Positions 17,995 through 28,933 of a DNA stretch of 62,314 nucleotides are shown here, one piece after another. Position 1 is the stretch's first letter. The number at the start of each line of letters is the position of its first letter. A program made the translations under genes and the position numbers. Below the pieces are notes generated by a model. That model had not been told where the DNA came from and ran no database searches. It saw only the letters and a program-made list of their open reading frames with translations. The stretch comes from Clostridia bacterium. GTDB taxonomy: Bacteria > Bacillota > Clostridia > Christensenellales > Aristaeellaceae. Location of the stretch: the NCBI GenBank assembly GCA_017463245.1, contig JAFTPN010000065.1, forward strand, positions 1-62,314, given 5' to 3'.

Positions 17995-19026
17995 ATGAAG
18001 CAAAAGATATTCTGTTTATGCCTGCTCCTGTGCCTGATGTTCACTTCCACCGCCCTGGCTAATGAATGGGGCGCCCCCGGCAGCACCGTTGATCTGTTCA
18101 ACGGCACAGACTACAATGATTATTCCATCGAGGCTCATGATCACAGCAAGAAGCGGGACACCGTTCACTTTGTGGTCAGCACCCGCTACCACCAGCAGCT
18201 GCTGATCGCCGAAAAGGTCAACAAGAAGTGGCAGGTCGCCCAGACCTCCACCAAGGCCGTGTGGCAGCCCGGCGATCCCCAGGTCACCACCAAGTGGCCG
18301 GAGACCAAGCAGGACGACAAGGGCTTTACTCTGTTGTATAAGGACGAGAGCTATCGCTTTGAAAACAGCGAGCTGACCCAGGCCGCGTGCGGCAACCTGA
18401 CCTGCACCCTGCGGGAGGACGGCGATTATGAGGTCAGCGATGGTTCCTCCACCGCTCTGTGGCACACGCCCCATGGGCTGTTCATCAGCAATTTCAACAT
18501 TCGCCTGCTGCCCCGCAGCATGGAGGATGTGACCCGCCTGAACCAGTTCTACGACCTGGCCGTGGATATGTTCACCCCCGTCCCCATGGAGGCATCCCAG
18601 GGCAAGCCCGCCGTGTACAGCGCACCCACCGATGAATCCTGGCGGGCGAAAAGCGGCAAGGCCTACGTCAGCCTGAAAGACCCGGACGGGCTGTACCGCT
18701 TCGGCATTGTGGAGGATGGCTGGGAGCTGATCCAGTACAAGGTCAGTATGCGCACCAGCCGGGTGGGGTATATTCAGACCCAGGAAACGCAGATTGCCCC
18801 CGCCTTCGTCCAGGGCTGGCAGAGCATCCCGGTGACCACCGTGACCGATACCTATTTCACCGATGACCCGGATGTATCCCAGTTCCAGCAGGGGGCAATT
18901 CCCGCCGGCACCGACATGATCCTCCTTGCCCGCTGGGATGATTTCTACGCCTATGTGGATTTCGCTTTCGAGGGCAAGGCTGCCCGGGGCTTCGTTCCCC
19001 TGCGCGACCTGGCCGTGCATGAGTAA
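17995..19026 (+). CDS. Secreted protein of unknown function
   Basis: A 343-residue protein with a signal peptide (MKQKIFCLCLLLCLMFTSTALA) and no further membrane segment, so it is exported. I do not recognise a family for the main body, which is rich in beta-prone, Trp- and Tyr-containing segments. Around residues 200-250 a stretch (AVYSAPTDESWRAKSGKAYV, then EDGWELIQY) resembles bacterial SH3-like domains, which often bind cell-wall peptides. The start follows GGGAGG, which is locked in the stem of the thrC terminator. No separate promoter was found, so expression may rely on read-through from thrC. Confidence 0.65.
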   Translation: MKQKIFCLCLLLCLMFTSTALANEWGAPGSTVDLFNGTDYNDYSIEAHDHSKKRDTVHFVVSTRYHQQLLIAEKVNKKWQVAQTSTKAVWQPGDPQVTTKWPETKQDDKGFTLLYKDESYRFENSELTQAACGNLTCTLREDGDYEVSDGSSTALWHTPHGLFISNFNIRLLPRSMEDVTRLNQFYDLAVDMFTPVPMEASQGKPAVYSAPTDESWRAKSGKAYVSLKDPDGLYRFGIVEDGWELIQYKVSMRTSRVGYIQTQETQIAPAFVQGWQSIPVTTVTDTYFTDDPDVSQFQQGAIPAGTDMILLARWDDFYAYVDFAFEGKAARGFVPLRDLAVHE

Positions 19027-19064
19027 GAGAACATGCGCAGGTGATTATATCGAACAATAATGAA

Positions 19065-19100
19065 GAGCCGCACAGCTTATCGACTGTGCGGCTCCTTTGT
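19065..19100. terminator. Bidirectional terminator (secreted protein / gyrA)
   Basis: An 11-bp perfect stem GAGCCGCACAG/CTGTGCGGCTC with an eight-base loop between converging genes. Confidence 0.85.
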
Positions 19101-19105
19101 TATGC

Positions 19106-21586
19106 TTATTCCTCGCTGGTCTCAGCCTCGGCTTCCGTTTCCACGGCTTCCTCCGCTTCTTCCTCTTCCTTGTCGGCGCGAGCCACGGCGATCACCTGGC
19201 TGCCCTCGGCCAGCTTCATGATGCGCACACCCTGGGTGGCACGGCCGCACAGGCGCACATCCTCCACGCTGGTGCGGATGATGGTGCCGTCGTCGGTGAT
19301 CAGCAGGATGTCCTCCTCCGGGTTCACCAGCAGCAGGGCTGCCAGGTCGCCGGTCTTTTCGGTGAGGTTCATGGCGCGGATGCCCTTGCCGTTGCGTCCC
19401 TGCTCGCGATATTCATCGGGGCTGGTGCGCTTGCCATAGCCCAGGGCGGTGATGGCCAGCACCTCGCTGCCAGCATTCAGGGGACACATATCGATGATGC
19501 AGTCCTCATCGTCCAGCCTCATGGCGTGAACGCCCATGCTGGCGCGACCCATGGGACGGATGTGCTTCTCGTTGAAGCGGATGCTCATGCCCTTGCGGGT
19601 ACCCAGCATGATCTCGTCCTGGCCGTCGGTCAGCTCCACGCCCACCAGCTCGTCGCCTTCCTTGAGAACGATGGCGATCAGGCCGTTCTTGCGCAGGTTC
19701 TGGAATTCCTCGAAGGGGGTCTTCTTGATCATGCCGCCCCGGGTGGCCATCACCAGGTTGTGTCCCTCGGTCACACTGGGCACAGGCACGATGGTGGTGA
19801 CCTTTTCCTCGCCGGAGATCTGCAAGAGGTTCACAATGGCCGTGCCGCGAGCCTGGCGGCCTGCCTCCGGGATCTGGTAGCACTTGAGGCGATACACACG
19901 ACCCAGGTTGGTGAAGAACAGGATCTCGGCGTGGGTGTTCACCACGCGCATCTGCACGGCATAGTCCTCGTCCTTGGTGGTCATGCCGGAAACGCCGCGG
20001 CCGCCGCGGTGCTGGGCACGGTAGGCAGACTTGGCGATGCGCTTCACATAGCCCTCGTGGGTCAGGGTCACCACCATGTCTTCCTCGGCAATCAGGTCTT
20101 CCACGTCGATCTCGCCCTCGATGGTGGTCAGCTCGGTGCGGCGCTCGTCGGCAAACTTGTCGCGGATCACGATCAGCTCGTCCTTGATCACACCCATGAG
20201 CAGCTGCTCGTCAGCCAGAATGGCACGCAGGCGGGAGATGGTGCGCTCCAGGTCCTCGTATTCCTCCATCAGGCGCTCCCGCTCCAGGCCGGTCAGGCGG
20301 GCAAGGCGCATGTCCAGAATGGCCTGCGCCTGCTTCTCAGAGAAGTCGAAGCGCTCCATCAGGGCAGCGCGGGCGGAAGCGGTGTCCCGGTTGGCGCGGA
20401 TGATGGCCACGATCTCGTCGATATGATCCAGCGCCTTGATCAGACCCTCCAAGATGTGGGCGCGGGCTTCGGCCTTGTTCAGGTCGAAGCGGGTGCGGCG
20501 GGTGACCACATCCTTCTGATGCTCCAGATAGTAGTAGATCATCTCCCGCAGGGTCAGGATGCGGGGCTTGCCGCCCACCAGCGCCAGCATATTGGCGCCG
20601 AAGCTTTCCTGCAGGGAGGTGTGCTTGTACAGGTAGTTCAGCACCACCTGGGGGTACACGTCCTTCTTCAGCTCGATCACGATGCGCATACCGTTGCGGT
20701 CGGATTCATCGCGGATATCGCTGATGCCCTCCAGCCGCTTCTCGTGCACCAGCTCGGCGATCTTCTCCACCAGGCGAGCCTTGTTCACCTGATAGGGGAT
20801 CTCCGTCACGATGATGCGGTGGCGGTTGTTGGACATAGATTCGATGTTGGTCTTGGCGCGCACGTCGATCTTGCCATGGCCGGTGTAATAGGCCTCGCGG
20901 ATGCCGCGGCGACCCAGAATGGTGGCGCCGGTGGGGAAATCGGGGCCCTGGATATGCTCCATCAGGTCGTCGATGGTGCAGTCCGGCTTGTCGATCATGC
21001 AGATCACGCCGTTGATCACCTCGCCCAGGTTGTGGGGCGGGATGTTGGTGGCCATGCCCACGGCAATGCCGCTGGAGCCGTTCACCAGGAGGTTGGGGAA
21101 GCGGCTGGGCAGCACAGAGGGCTGCATCAGCGTCTCGTCAAAGTTGGGGTAGAACTCCACGGTGTCCTTCTCAATACCCTCCAGCAGGTAGGGCGTCAGC
21201 TTGGACATGCGTGCCTCGGTGTAACGCATAGCGGCCGCGCCGTCGCCGTCCACAGAGCCGAAGTTGCCCTGGCCGTCCACCAGGGGATAGCGGATGTTGA
21301 AGGGCTGCGCCAGGCGCACCATGGCGTCGTACACGGAGGAGTCGCCGTGGGGGTGGAACTTACCCAGCACGTCACCCACCAGACGGGCGGACTTGCGGTA
21401 CGCCTTGTCGGGGGTCATGCCCAGCTCGTTCATATCGTAGAGGATGCGGCGATGCACAGGCTTCAGGCCATCGCGGACATCGGGCAGGGCACGGTCGATG
21501 ATAACGGCCATGGCGTAGGAGATGAAGGAACGCTTGACCTCCTGTTCCAGGTTGACCGGGATCAGTTTATCTTGAATGCTGCTCAT
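19106..21586 (-). CDS. gyrA: DNA gyrase subunit A
   Basis: An 826-residue gyrase A subunit that cuts and rejoins DNA during negative supercoiling. The catalytic tyrosine is Tyr122 in AMRYTEARM, the same number as in E. coli. The quinolone region reads [10 protein letters not shown] with Ser83 and Asp87, the usual susceptible residues. The C-terminal beta-pinwheel contains QHRGGRG, a slightly altered GyrA box (QRRGGRG), which marks it as gyrase rather than topoisomerase IV. The tail is acidic. It follows gyrB on the same strand across a 147-bp gap filled with inverted repeats. Confidence 0.96.
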   Translation of the reverse strand: MSSIQDKLIPVNLEQEVKRSFISYAMAVIIDRALPDVRDGLKPVHRRILYDMNELGMTPDKAYRKSARLVGDVLGKFHPHGDSSVYDAMVRLAQPFNIRYPLVDGQGNFGSVDGDGAAAMRYTEARMSKLTPYLLEGIEKDTVEFYPNFDETLMQPSVLPSRFPNLLVNGSSGIAVGMATNIPPHNLGEVINGVICMIDKPDCTIDDLMEHIQGPDFPTGATILGRRGIREAYYTGHGKIDVRAKTNIESMSNNRHRIIVTEIPYQVNKARLVEKIAELVHEKRLEGISDIRDESDRNGMRIVIELKKDVYPQVVLNYLYKHTSLQESFGANMLALVGGKPRILTLREMIYYYLEHQKDVVTRRTRFDLNKAEARAHILEGLIKALDHIDEIVAIIRANRDTASARAALMERFDFSEKQAQAILDMRLARLTGLERERLMEEYEDLERTISRLRAILADEQLLMGVIKDELIVIRDKFADERRTELTTIEGEIDVEDLIAEEDMVVTLTHEGYVKRIAKSAYRAQHRGGRGVSGMTTKDEDYAVQMRVVNTHAEILFFTNLGRVYRLKCYQIPEAGRQARGTAIVNLLQISGEEKVTTIVPVPSVTEGHNLVMATRGGMIKKTPFEEFQNLRKNGLIAIVLKEGDELVGVELTDGQDEIMLGTRKGMSIRFNEKHIRPMGRASMGVHAMRLDDEDCIIDMCPLNAGSEVLAITALGYGKRTSPDEYREQGRNGKGIRAMNLTEKTGDLAALLLVNPEEDILLITDDGTIIRTSVEDVRLCGRATQGVRIMKLAEGSQVIAVARADKEEEEAEEAVETEAEAETSEE

Positions 21587-21623
21587 GTTGCATAGGCTCC
21601 TTTTCTATCGGAGGAGGTTGAAT

Positions 21624-21733
21624 GAATTCGGAATGCGGAATTAGGAATTCGGAATTGATGGTGTTCTCTGTGCTTGCCCAATGCGGCGCCAGGTCACAAA
21701 CTAAATTCCGCATTCAGCATTCCGAATTCCGAA

Positions 21734-21735
<2 letters not shown>
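21624..21735. repeat. GAATTCGGAATGCGG repeats, inverted pair between gyrB and gyrA
   Basis: One copy (21624-21656) and a second in opposite orientation (21694-21735, with the TTTAGTTTGTG flank on the minus strand) face each other. In the gyrB-gyrA mRNA they could fold into a large hairpin. The second copy begins exactly at the gyrB stop codon. Confidence 0.8.
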
Positions 21736-23972
<2,237 letters not shown>

Positions 23973-24031
23973 AGGGAACGCCCCCTTCCCGGCGAAAAAC
24001 CGCCTTTTCGCCATAGTAATCCAACATAAAT

Positions 24032-24037
24032 ATTATA
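24032..24037 (-). promoter_or_regulatory. -10 box for remB-gyrB
   Basis: TATAAT on the minus strand 60 bases before the preferred remB start. The -35 is weak (TTCCAT at 17 bp). Confidence 0.4.
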
Positions 24038-24101
24038 CCAAAAATCAGTTCAAAATGGAAGAGGGTTTCTTCATTATATTGCACGTTTTTTCGGGACTTT
24101 T

Positions 24102-24115
24102 CTAAAACGTTTTCA
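24102..24115. promoter_or_regulatory. cre-like palindrome CTAAAACGTTTTCA
   Basis: It matches 12 of 14 positions of the catabolite-responsive element consensus TGWAANCGNTNWCA and lies 37 bp before the glnS -35 box. A related AAACGTTTTCA precedes the P-loop gene promoter at 15830-15840. A LacI/CcpA-type site is possible but unproven. Confidence 0.3.
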
Positions 24116-24151
24116 ACCGGGGAAGAAAATCAGCTTTTCAACGGATTATCC

Positions 24152-24180
24152 TTGCACTTTCTGGCATTTGAGGATATAAT
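24152..24180 (+). promoter_or_regulatory. Promoter of glnS
   Basis: TTGCAC, 17 bp, TATAAT. Confidence 0.75.
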
Positions 24181-24233
24181 GGTCTGTACGCATGATCTTC
24201 ATGCAATCAGGGAAAAAGGAGGAACTGTTTCCT

Positions 24234-25976
24234 ATGGAAATCAACAACACGGAAACCACGACGCGCAGCAACTTCATCTGGGACGCCATCGAACAGGACT
24301 TGAAGGAAGGCAGGTACCAGCAAGTACACACGCGCTTCCCTCCCGAACCCAACGGTTATATGCACATCGGCCACTGCAAGGCGCTGATCATGGACTTCCT
24401 GACGGCGGAAAAGTACGGCGGCAAGTGCAACCTGCGCTTCGATGATACCAACCCCGCCAAGGAGGACACCGAGTACGTCGAGGCCATCAAGCGTGATATC
24501 AACTGGCTGGGCTTCCATTGGACCGGCGGCCTGTACTACGCCAGCGATTACTATGACAAGTGCTACGAGATCGCCGAGGACTGGATCCAGCGCGGCCTGG
24601 CCTATGTGGACGAGCTGACCCCCGAGCAGATGCGCGAATACCGCGGCACGCTGACCAAGCCCGGCAAGAACTCCCCCTGGCGCGACCGCCCCGCGGAGGA
24701 AAGCCTGGACCTGTTCCGCCGCATGCGCAAGGGCGAGTTCCCCGAAAAGAGCCTTACCCTCCGCGCCAAGATCGACATGGCTTCCCCCAACATCGTTATG
24801 CGCGATCCCGCCATGTACCGCATCCTGTATAAGGAGCATTGGCGCACCGGCAGCAAGTGGTGCATCTATCCCATGTACGACTTTGCGCATCCCATCGGCG
24901 ACGCGCTGGAGGGCATCAGCCACTCCCTCTGCTCCCTGGAGTATGAGATCCACCGCCCCCTGTACGACTGGGTGGTGGAACACAGCGCCCATATGCTCCC
25001 TGCCAAGCCCCGGCAGATCGAGTTCGCCCGCCTGAACATGACGCAGACGGTCATGTCCAAGCGCAAGCTCCGCGCCCTGGTTGAGGGCGGCTACGTCAAG
25101 GGCTGGGACGATCCCCGTATGCCTACCCTGAGCGCCCTGCGCCGCCGCGGCTACACCGCCGCCGCCATCCGCGACTTCGTGAGCCGCATTGGCCTTTCCA
25201 AGGCCGACTCCACCGTGGATACCCAGGTGCTGGAGGCCTGCGTGCGCCAGGATCTGGACGACAAGGCGCTGCGTGCCTCCGCCGTGCTGCACCCCATCAA
25301 GGTGGTGCTGACCAACTGGCCGGAAGGCGAAGTGAAGACCATCGAGGTGGAAAACCACCCCAAGAAGCCCGAGCTGGGCACCCACACCGTGACCCTGGGC
25401 AAAGAGATCTACATCGACACAGAGGACTTCATGGAAGTTCCCGTGGGCAAGTTCCTGCGTATGCACCCCGGCTTTGAGGTGCGCCTGAAGGCCGCCTGCA
25501 TCGTGAAGTGCGAAGGCGTTGTGAAGAACGACGACGGCTCCATTGCCGAGATTCATTGCACCGTGGACTTCGATTCCTTCGCTGGCTGCGAGGGCGCTGC
25601 CCGCAAGATCAAGGGCAAGGTGCTGCACTGGGTCAACGCCGCTGACGCCGTCCCCTTCGAAGCCCGCCTCTACGATCCCCTGCTGGCCGCCGAAACCGAG
25701 CTGGAAGAGGAAGCCGAGGTGGTGACCGAAGAGACCGAGGAAGCCGCTGAAGAGGCCACCGACGCCCTCACCCGCTCCGACTATGAATTCCTCAAGAAGG
25801 TCGACCCCAACAGCCTGACCATCTGCCAGGGCGTTGCCGAGCCTTTCATCCGCGATTGCGAACCCGGCACCACCTTCCAGTTTGTCCGCGTGGGCTACTT
25901 CTGCAAGGATCCCGATTCCACCGCCCAGCTGCCCGTGTTCAACCGCACCGTGGGGCTGAATGGCATTAAGCTGTAA
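24234..25976 (+). CDS. glnS: Glutamine--tRNA ligase
   Basis: A 580-residue class I synthetase that charges tRNA-Gln directly. It has the ATP-binding HIGHCKA, KMSKS-like VMSKRKL, the GlnRS-type PPEPNGYMHIGH N terminus and the C-terminal beta-barrel domains. The start ATG has AAGGAGG about 9 bases upstream. An acidic insert of about 35 residues rich in Glu (near residues 490-520) interrupts the anticodon-binding region and is absent from the E. coli enzyme. The presence of GlnRS means this bacterium need not depend only on GatCAB amidation for Gln-tRNA. Confidence 0.95.
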   Translation: MEINNTETTTRSNFIWDAIEQDLKEGRYQQVHTRFPPEPNGYMHIGHCKALIMDFLTAEKYGGKCNLRFDDTNPAKEDTEYVEAIKRDINWLGFHWTGGLYYASDYYDKCYEIAEDWIQRGLAYVDELTPEQMREYRGTLTKPGKNSPWRDRPAEESLDLFRRMRKGEFPEKSLTLRAKIDMASPNIVMRDPAMYRILYKEHWRTGSKWCIYPMYDFAHPIGDALEGISHSLCSLEYEIHRPLYDWVVEHSAHMLPAKPRQIEFARLNMTQTVMSKRKLRALVEGGYVKGWDDPRMPTLSALRRRGYTAAAIRDFVSRIGLSKADSTVDTQVLEACVRQDLDDKALRASAVLHPIKVVLTNWPEGEVKTIEVENHPKKPELGTHTVTLGKEIYIDTEDFMEVPVGKFLRMHPGFEVRLKAACIVKCEGVVKNDDGSIAEIHCTVDFDSFAGCEGAARKIKGKVLHWVNAADAVPFEARLYDPLLAAETELEEEAEVVTEETEEAAEEATDALTRSDYEFLKKVDPNSLTICQGVAEPFIRDCEPGTTFQFVRVGYFCKDPDSTAQLPVFNRTVGLNGIKL

Positions 25977-26011
25977 GGCGCTTTGACCAATGTAGTGCGC
26001 TGCCGCAGGTA

Positions 26012-26191
26012 AACTCCCTCCGTCAGCCGCAAGCGGCTGCCACCTCCCTCGAGAGGGAGGCTTCGTGCAGTAGCCAACCTGTCAACACGCCCCAGCTATG
26101 CACCGCCCAGTGCATTATCAAGCCGGGTCACCGCCAAAAGGCTCCCTCTCGAGGGAGCTGGCTCCGCGCTTGCGCGGAGACTGAGGGAGTT
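26012..26191. repeat. MITE-like element with about 50-bp inverted ends
   Basis: The left end begins AACTCCCTCCGTCAGCC and the right end, read on the other strand, begins AACTCCCTCAGTCTCC. Each end carries two nested hairpins: a loop-closing GCAAGC palindrome and a CTCCCTCGAGAGGGAG palindrome. No coding sequence lies inside. It sits between glnS and the DUF559 gene. No clear target-site duplication is visible. Confidence 0.65.
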
Positions 26192-26229
26192 CACGCGCCG
26201 GATAAGCACTCTGCAAGAGGAGGGATCAT

Positions 26230-26619
26230 ATGCGTCTTCCCTATGATCACAAACTTGTTCCCCTTGCCAAGTCCCTCCGCAAGCGCGCCACGCCCCAGGA
26301 AAACCACCTCTGGTATGACTTTCTGCGCAGCCATCCCGTGCGGTTCCAGCGGCAGAAGACCATCGGCCAGTTCATCGCTGACTTCTACTGCGAAAAGGCC
26401 CGCCTGGTCATCGAGCTGGACGGCTCCCAGCACTATACCCCAGGGCATATGCAATACGATGCCCAGCGCACCGCCGCTCTGGAGGCGCTTCATCTGGAAG
26501 TGCTGCGCTTTTCCAACAGCGACATCGACCAGCGCTTTCCCGCTGTATGCAAGCTGATCGATACCACCATCAACACCCGTATTCTCCAACCGGAACAAGA
26601 GAAAGAAGGATCACCATGA
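26230..26619 (+). CDS. DUF559 endonuclease-fold protein
   Basis: A 129-residue protein of the DUF559 group, with the PD-(D/E)xK-like fold related to very-short-patch repair endonucleases. Hallmarks are LRKRATPQENHLWY at the N terminus, FRRQ-like VRFQRQKTIGQFIADFYC, and VIELDGSQHY, which contains the catalytic E-x-D pattern. The start is set by GAGGAGGG. Its stop codon overlaps the gltX start (ATGA), so gltX is probably translated by coupling to it. It lies right after a MITE-like repeat and looks like an insertion ahead of a housekeeping gene. Confidence 0.85.
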   Translation: MRLPYDHKLVPLAKSLRKRATPQENHLWYDFLRSHPVRFQRQKTIGQFIADFYCEKARLVIELDGSQHYTPGHMQYDAQRTAALEALHLEVLRFSNSDIDQRFPAVCKLIDTTINTRILQPEQEKEGSP

Positions 26620-28064
26620 CCAAAGTACGTACCCGCTTTGCGCCCTCCCCCACGGGCTTTTTGCACCTGGGCGGACTGCGCGCGGCACTTTACGGATATC
26701 TCTTCGCCAAGAAAATGAACGGCGATTTCATCCTCCGCATCGAGGATACCGATCAGGAGCGCTTCGTCGAGGGCGCCACCGAGGTCATCTACGACACCCT
26801 GCGGGACTGCGGCATGAACTGGGACGAAGGCCCCGACGTGGGCGGCGATTACGGCCCCTACATCCAGTCCCAGCGCAAGGATACCTACCTGCCCTACGCC
26901 CAGCAGCTGGTGGAGAGCGGCCACGCCTACTACTGCTTCTGCACCAAGGAAGAACTGGATGAGCGCCGCGCCGCTGCCGAGGCCAGGGGCGAGGTCTTCA
27001 AGTATGACAAGCACTGCATGCACCTGACCAAGGAAGAAGTCCAGGCCAAGCTGGATGCAGGCGTGCCCTACGTCATCCGCCAGAACGCCCCCACCGAGGG
27101 CGAGACCAGCTACCACGACGAGGTCTTCGGCGACATGACCTTCCCTAATGACGTGCTGGACGATATGATCCTCATCAAGCAGGACGGCATGCCCACCTAC
27201 AACTTTGCCAACGTCATCGATGACCACCTGATGGGCATCACCCACGTGATGCGCGGCATGGAGTACCTTTCCTCCACGCCCAAGTACAACCTGCTGTACA
27301 ACGCCTTCGGCTGGGACATCCCCACCTACATCCACATGCCCCCGGTGATGCGCGACGCCACCCACAAGCTCTCCAAGCGCGACGGCGACGCCTATTATTC
27401 CGACTTTGTGAACAAGGGCTACCTGCCCGAGGCCATCATCAACTACCTGGCACTGGTGGGCTGGAATCCCGGCAACGACCGCGAGTTCTTCACCCTGGAG
27501 GAGCTGGTGGAGGCCTTCGATGTGGGCCGCATCAACAAGTCCCCCGGCATCTTCGACGTGGAGAAGCTCACCTGGTTCAACTGGGAGTACATCCGCAAGA
27601 TGGACTTCGAGAAGTACCTCGCCATGGTCACTCCCTGGTTCGACAAGGTGCTAGCGGGCAAGGGCATCGACTACCGCCGCCTGGCGCAGCTGATGCAGGA
27701 GCGCACCGAGGTCTTCAACCGTGTGCCTGACATGGTGAAGTTCCTGGGCGAGCTGCCGGAGTACGACATCGACCTGTATACCCACAAGAAGATGAAGACC
27801 AACCCCGAGGTGGCCAAGGCCGCCCTGGAGATGGTCAAGCCCGTCATCGAGGGCATCGATAACTGGACGGAGGAGACCATCCACGACGTGCTGATGGCCG
27901 CCATCGCCCAGGCTGGCCTGAAGAACGGCGCCGTCCTCTGGCCGCTGCGCATCGCCATCTCCGGCCAGGCCTCCACCCCCGGCGGCGCCATCGAGATCGC
28001 CTGGCTCCTGGGCAAGGAGGAGACCCTCCGCCGCCTCGACGCCGGTCTCGCCAAGCTGGCGTAA
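26616..28064 (+). CDS. gltX: Glutamate--tRNA ligase
   Basis: A 482-residue class I synthetase that attaches glutamate to tRNA-Glu. FAPSPTGFLHLGGLRAAL contains the HIGH-equivalent motif, and KLSKRDGD is the KMSKS-equivalent. The catalytic domain is followed by a helical anticodon-binding domain. AGAAGGA lies about 5 bases before the ATG, inside the end of the DUF559 gene. Length is normal. Composite palindromic repeats start right after its stop codon. Confidence 0.95.
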   Translation: MTKVRTRFAPSPTGFLHLGGLRAALYGYLFAKKMNGDFILRIEDTDQERFVEGATEVIYDTLRDCGMNWDEGPDVGGDYGPYIQSQRKDTYLPYAQQLVESGHAYYCFCTKEELDERRAAAEARGEVFKYDKHCMHLTKEEVQAKLDAGVPYVIRQNAPTEGETSYHDEVFGDMTFPNDVLDDMILIKQDGMPTYNFANVIDDHLMGITHVMRGMEYLSSTPKYNLLYNAFGWDIPTYIHMPPVMRDATHKLSKRDGDAYYSDFVNKGYLPEAIINYLALVGWNPGNDREFFTLEELVEAFDVGRINKSPGIFDVEKLTWFNWEYIRKMDFEKYLAMVTPWFDKVLAGKGIDYRRLAQLMQERTEVFNRVPDMVKFLGELPEYDIDLYTHKKMKTNPEVAKAALEMVKPVIEGIDNWTEETIHDVLMAAIAQAGLKNGAVLWPLRIAISGQASTPGGAIEIAWLLGKEETLRRLDAGLAKLA

Positions 28065-28290
28065 CCAGAGGGGACGTTGTCCCCTCTGGACTCCCCTACC
28101 AAAGGGTCTTCGACCCTCTGGACTCCCGTTCGGGGATGGCGTTTCGTACGCATATAAGCAGGGGTCACGGCGCAAATACGGTTGCGCCGCGACGCGGGGA
28201 CTGTAGGGCTATGCACCCGCCAAAAGCCTCCCTTGTGTAAAGGGAGGTGTCAGCCGCTTGCGGCTGACGGAGGGATTGGGTGCCACACTC
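28065..28290. repeat. Composite palindromic repeat block after gltX
   Basis: In order: CCAGAGGGGACG/CCCCTCTGG hairpin, AAGGGTCTTCGACCCT hairpin, the core GCAGGGGTCAC...GCCGCGACGCGGGG (28159-28200), then CCTCCCTTGTGTAAAGGGAGG and GTCAGCCGCTTGCGGCTGAC. The same modules in the same order recur after the DAHP synthase gene at 62.05-62.3 kb. No gene is seen here. Confidence 0.75.
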
Positions 28291-28325
28291 TAAATTCCGC
28301 ATTCCGAATTCCGCATTCCGAATTT
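28281..28325 (-). repeat. GAATTCGGAATGCGG repeat, copy before the ECF gene
   Basis: Read on the minus strand: two CGGAATGCGGAATT units, then TTAGAGTGTGGCACCC, which closely matches the flank of copy 1 (TTAGTTTGTGGCAC). Confidence 0.8.
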
Positions 28326-28344
28326 GTCACCGGAGGTGACTCCC

Positions 28345-28836
28345 ATGAGCGACAAGCAAGTTCGCCGCCTTGCCATGAGCGGCGTGATGGCTGCCCTGGT
28401 GTTCGTGATGACCTACCTGCCCAAGGTGCCTGTGCCGGTTACCGGCGGCTATGTGCATCTGGGCGATGGCATGGTGTTCCTGGCGGCCATGCTGCTGGGG
28501 CCTATGGGCGTAGCTGCTGCGGCCGTAGGCAGCGCCCTGTCCGACCTGGTAGGCGGGTACATGACCTATCTGATCCCCACCTTCCTCATCAAGGGCGTTA
28601 TGGCGCTGGTGGCCTGGAAGCTTTACAAGCCCGGCAACTGGCTGCAGATCATCATTGCCTTCATCCTGGCTGAGGTCGTGATGGTGGCTGGCTATTTTGC
28701 CTTCGAGGCTGTTCTCTATGGCGTGCCTGCGGCGCTGGGTGCCGTTGGCCCCAATGCCATCCAGGGTGTGGCCGGTGTGACCGTGGGGCTGCTCTGCGCC
28801 ACGCTGGTGCCGCGGCTGAAGGCTGTGACCAAGTAA
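28345..28836 (+). CDS. ECF transporter S component
   Basis: A 163-residue integral membrane protein with five or six hydrophobic helices. The segments MSGVMAALVFVMTYLPKVPVP and GGYVHLGDGMVFLAAMLLGP, then GSALSDLVGGY, match the substrate-specific S component family of energy-coupling factor vitamin transporters (the riboflavin/unknown-substrate group). It would work with a shared EcfAAT module encoded elsewhere. GGAGGTGA lies 6 bases before the ATG. No vitamin riboswitch is visible upstream, only repeats, so the substrate is open. Confidence 0.85.
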   Translation: MSDKQVRRLAMSGVMAALVFVMTYLPKVPVPVTGGYVHLGDGMVFLAAMLLGPMGVAAAAVGSALSDLVGGYMTYLIPTFLIKGVMALVAWKLYKPGNWLQIIIAFILAEVVMVAGYFAFEAVLYGVPAALGAVGPNAIQGVAGVTVGLLCATLVPRLKAVTK

Positions 28837-28845
28837 AAATTTACA

Positions 28846-28876
28846 AAGCATCGTCCTTTGGGCGGTGCTTCTTTTA
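28846..28876 (+). terminator. Terminator of the ECF gene
   Basis: A 10-bp stem with three G-U pairs (AAGCATCGTC/GGCGGTGCTT), then CTTTTATT. It lies directly against the next gene's promoter. Confidence 0.7.
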
Positions 28877-28905
28877 TTGACGGCATATCCATCACCCGCT
28901 ATAAT
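28877..28905 (+). promoter_or_regulatory. Promoter of the phosphodiester glycosidase-aldolase operon
   Basis: TTGACG, 17 bp, TATAAT. Confidence 0.8.
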
Positions 28906-28933
28906 AGAGAGCGACCGCAAAGGAGGTTTTTCC

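Noticed and set aside
19097-21595. Long plus-strand frame covering gyrA
   Set aside because: It is the antisense shadow of gyrA; the residue mix is unlike a protein and there is no start signal.
24116-24233. T-box riboswitch before glnS
   Set aside because: No specifier-like stem, T-box sequence or terminator was found in the short leader.
28281-28344. Vitamin riboswitch before the ECF gene
   Set aside because: The leader holds only repeat units; no TPP, FMN or other riboswitch core could be found.
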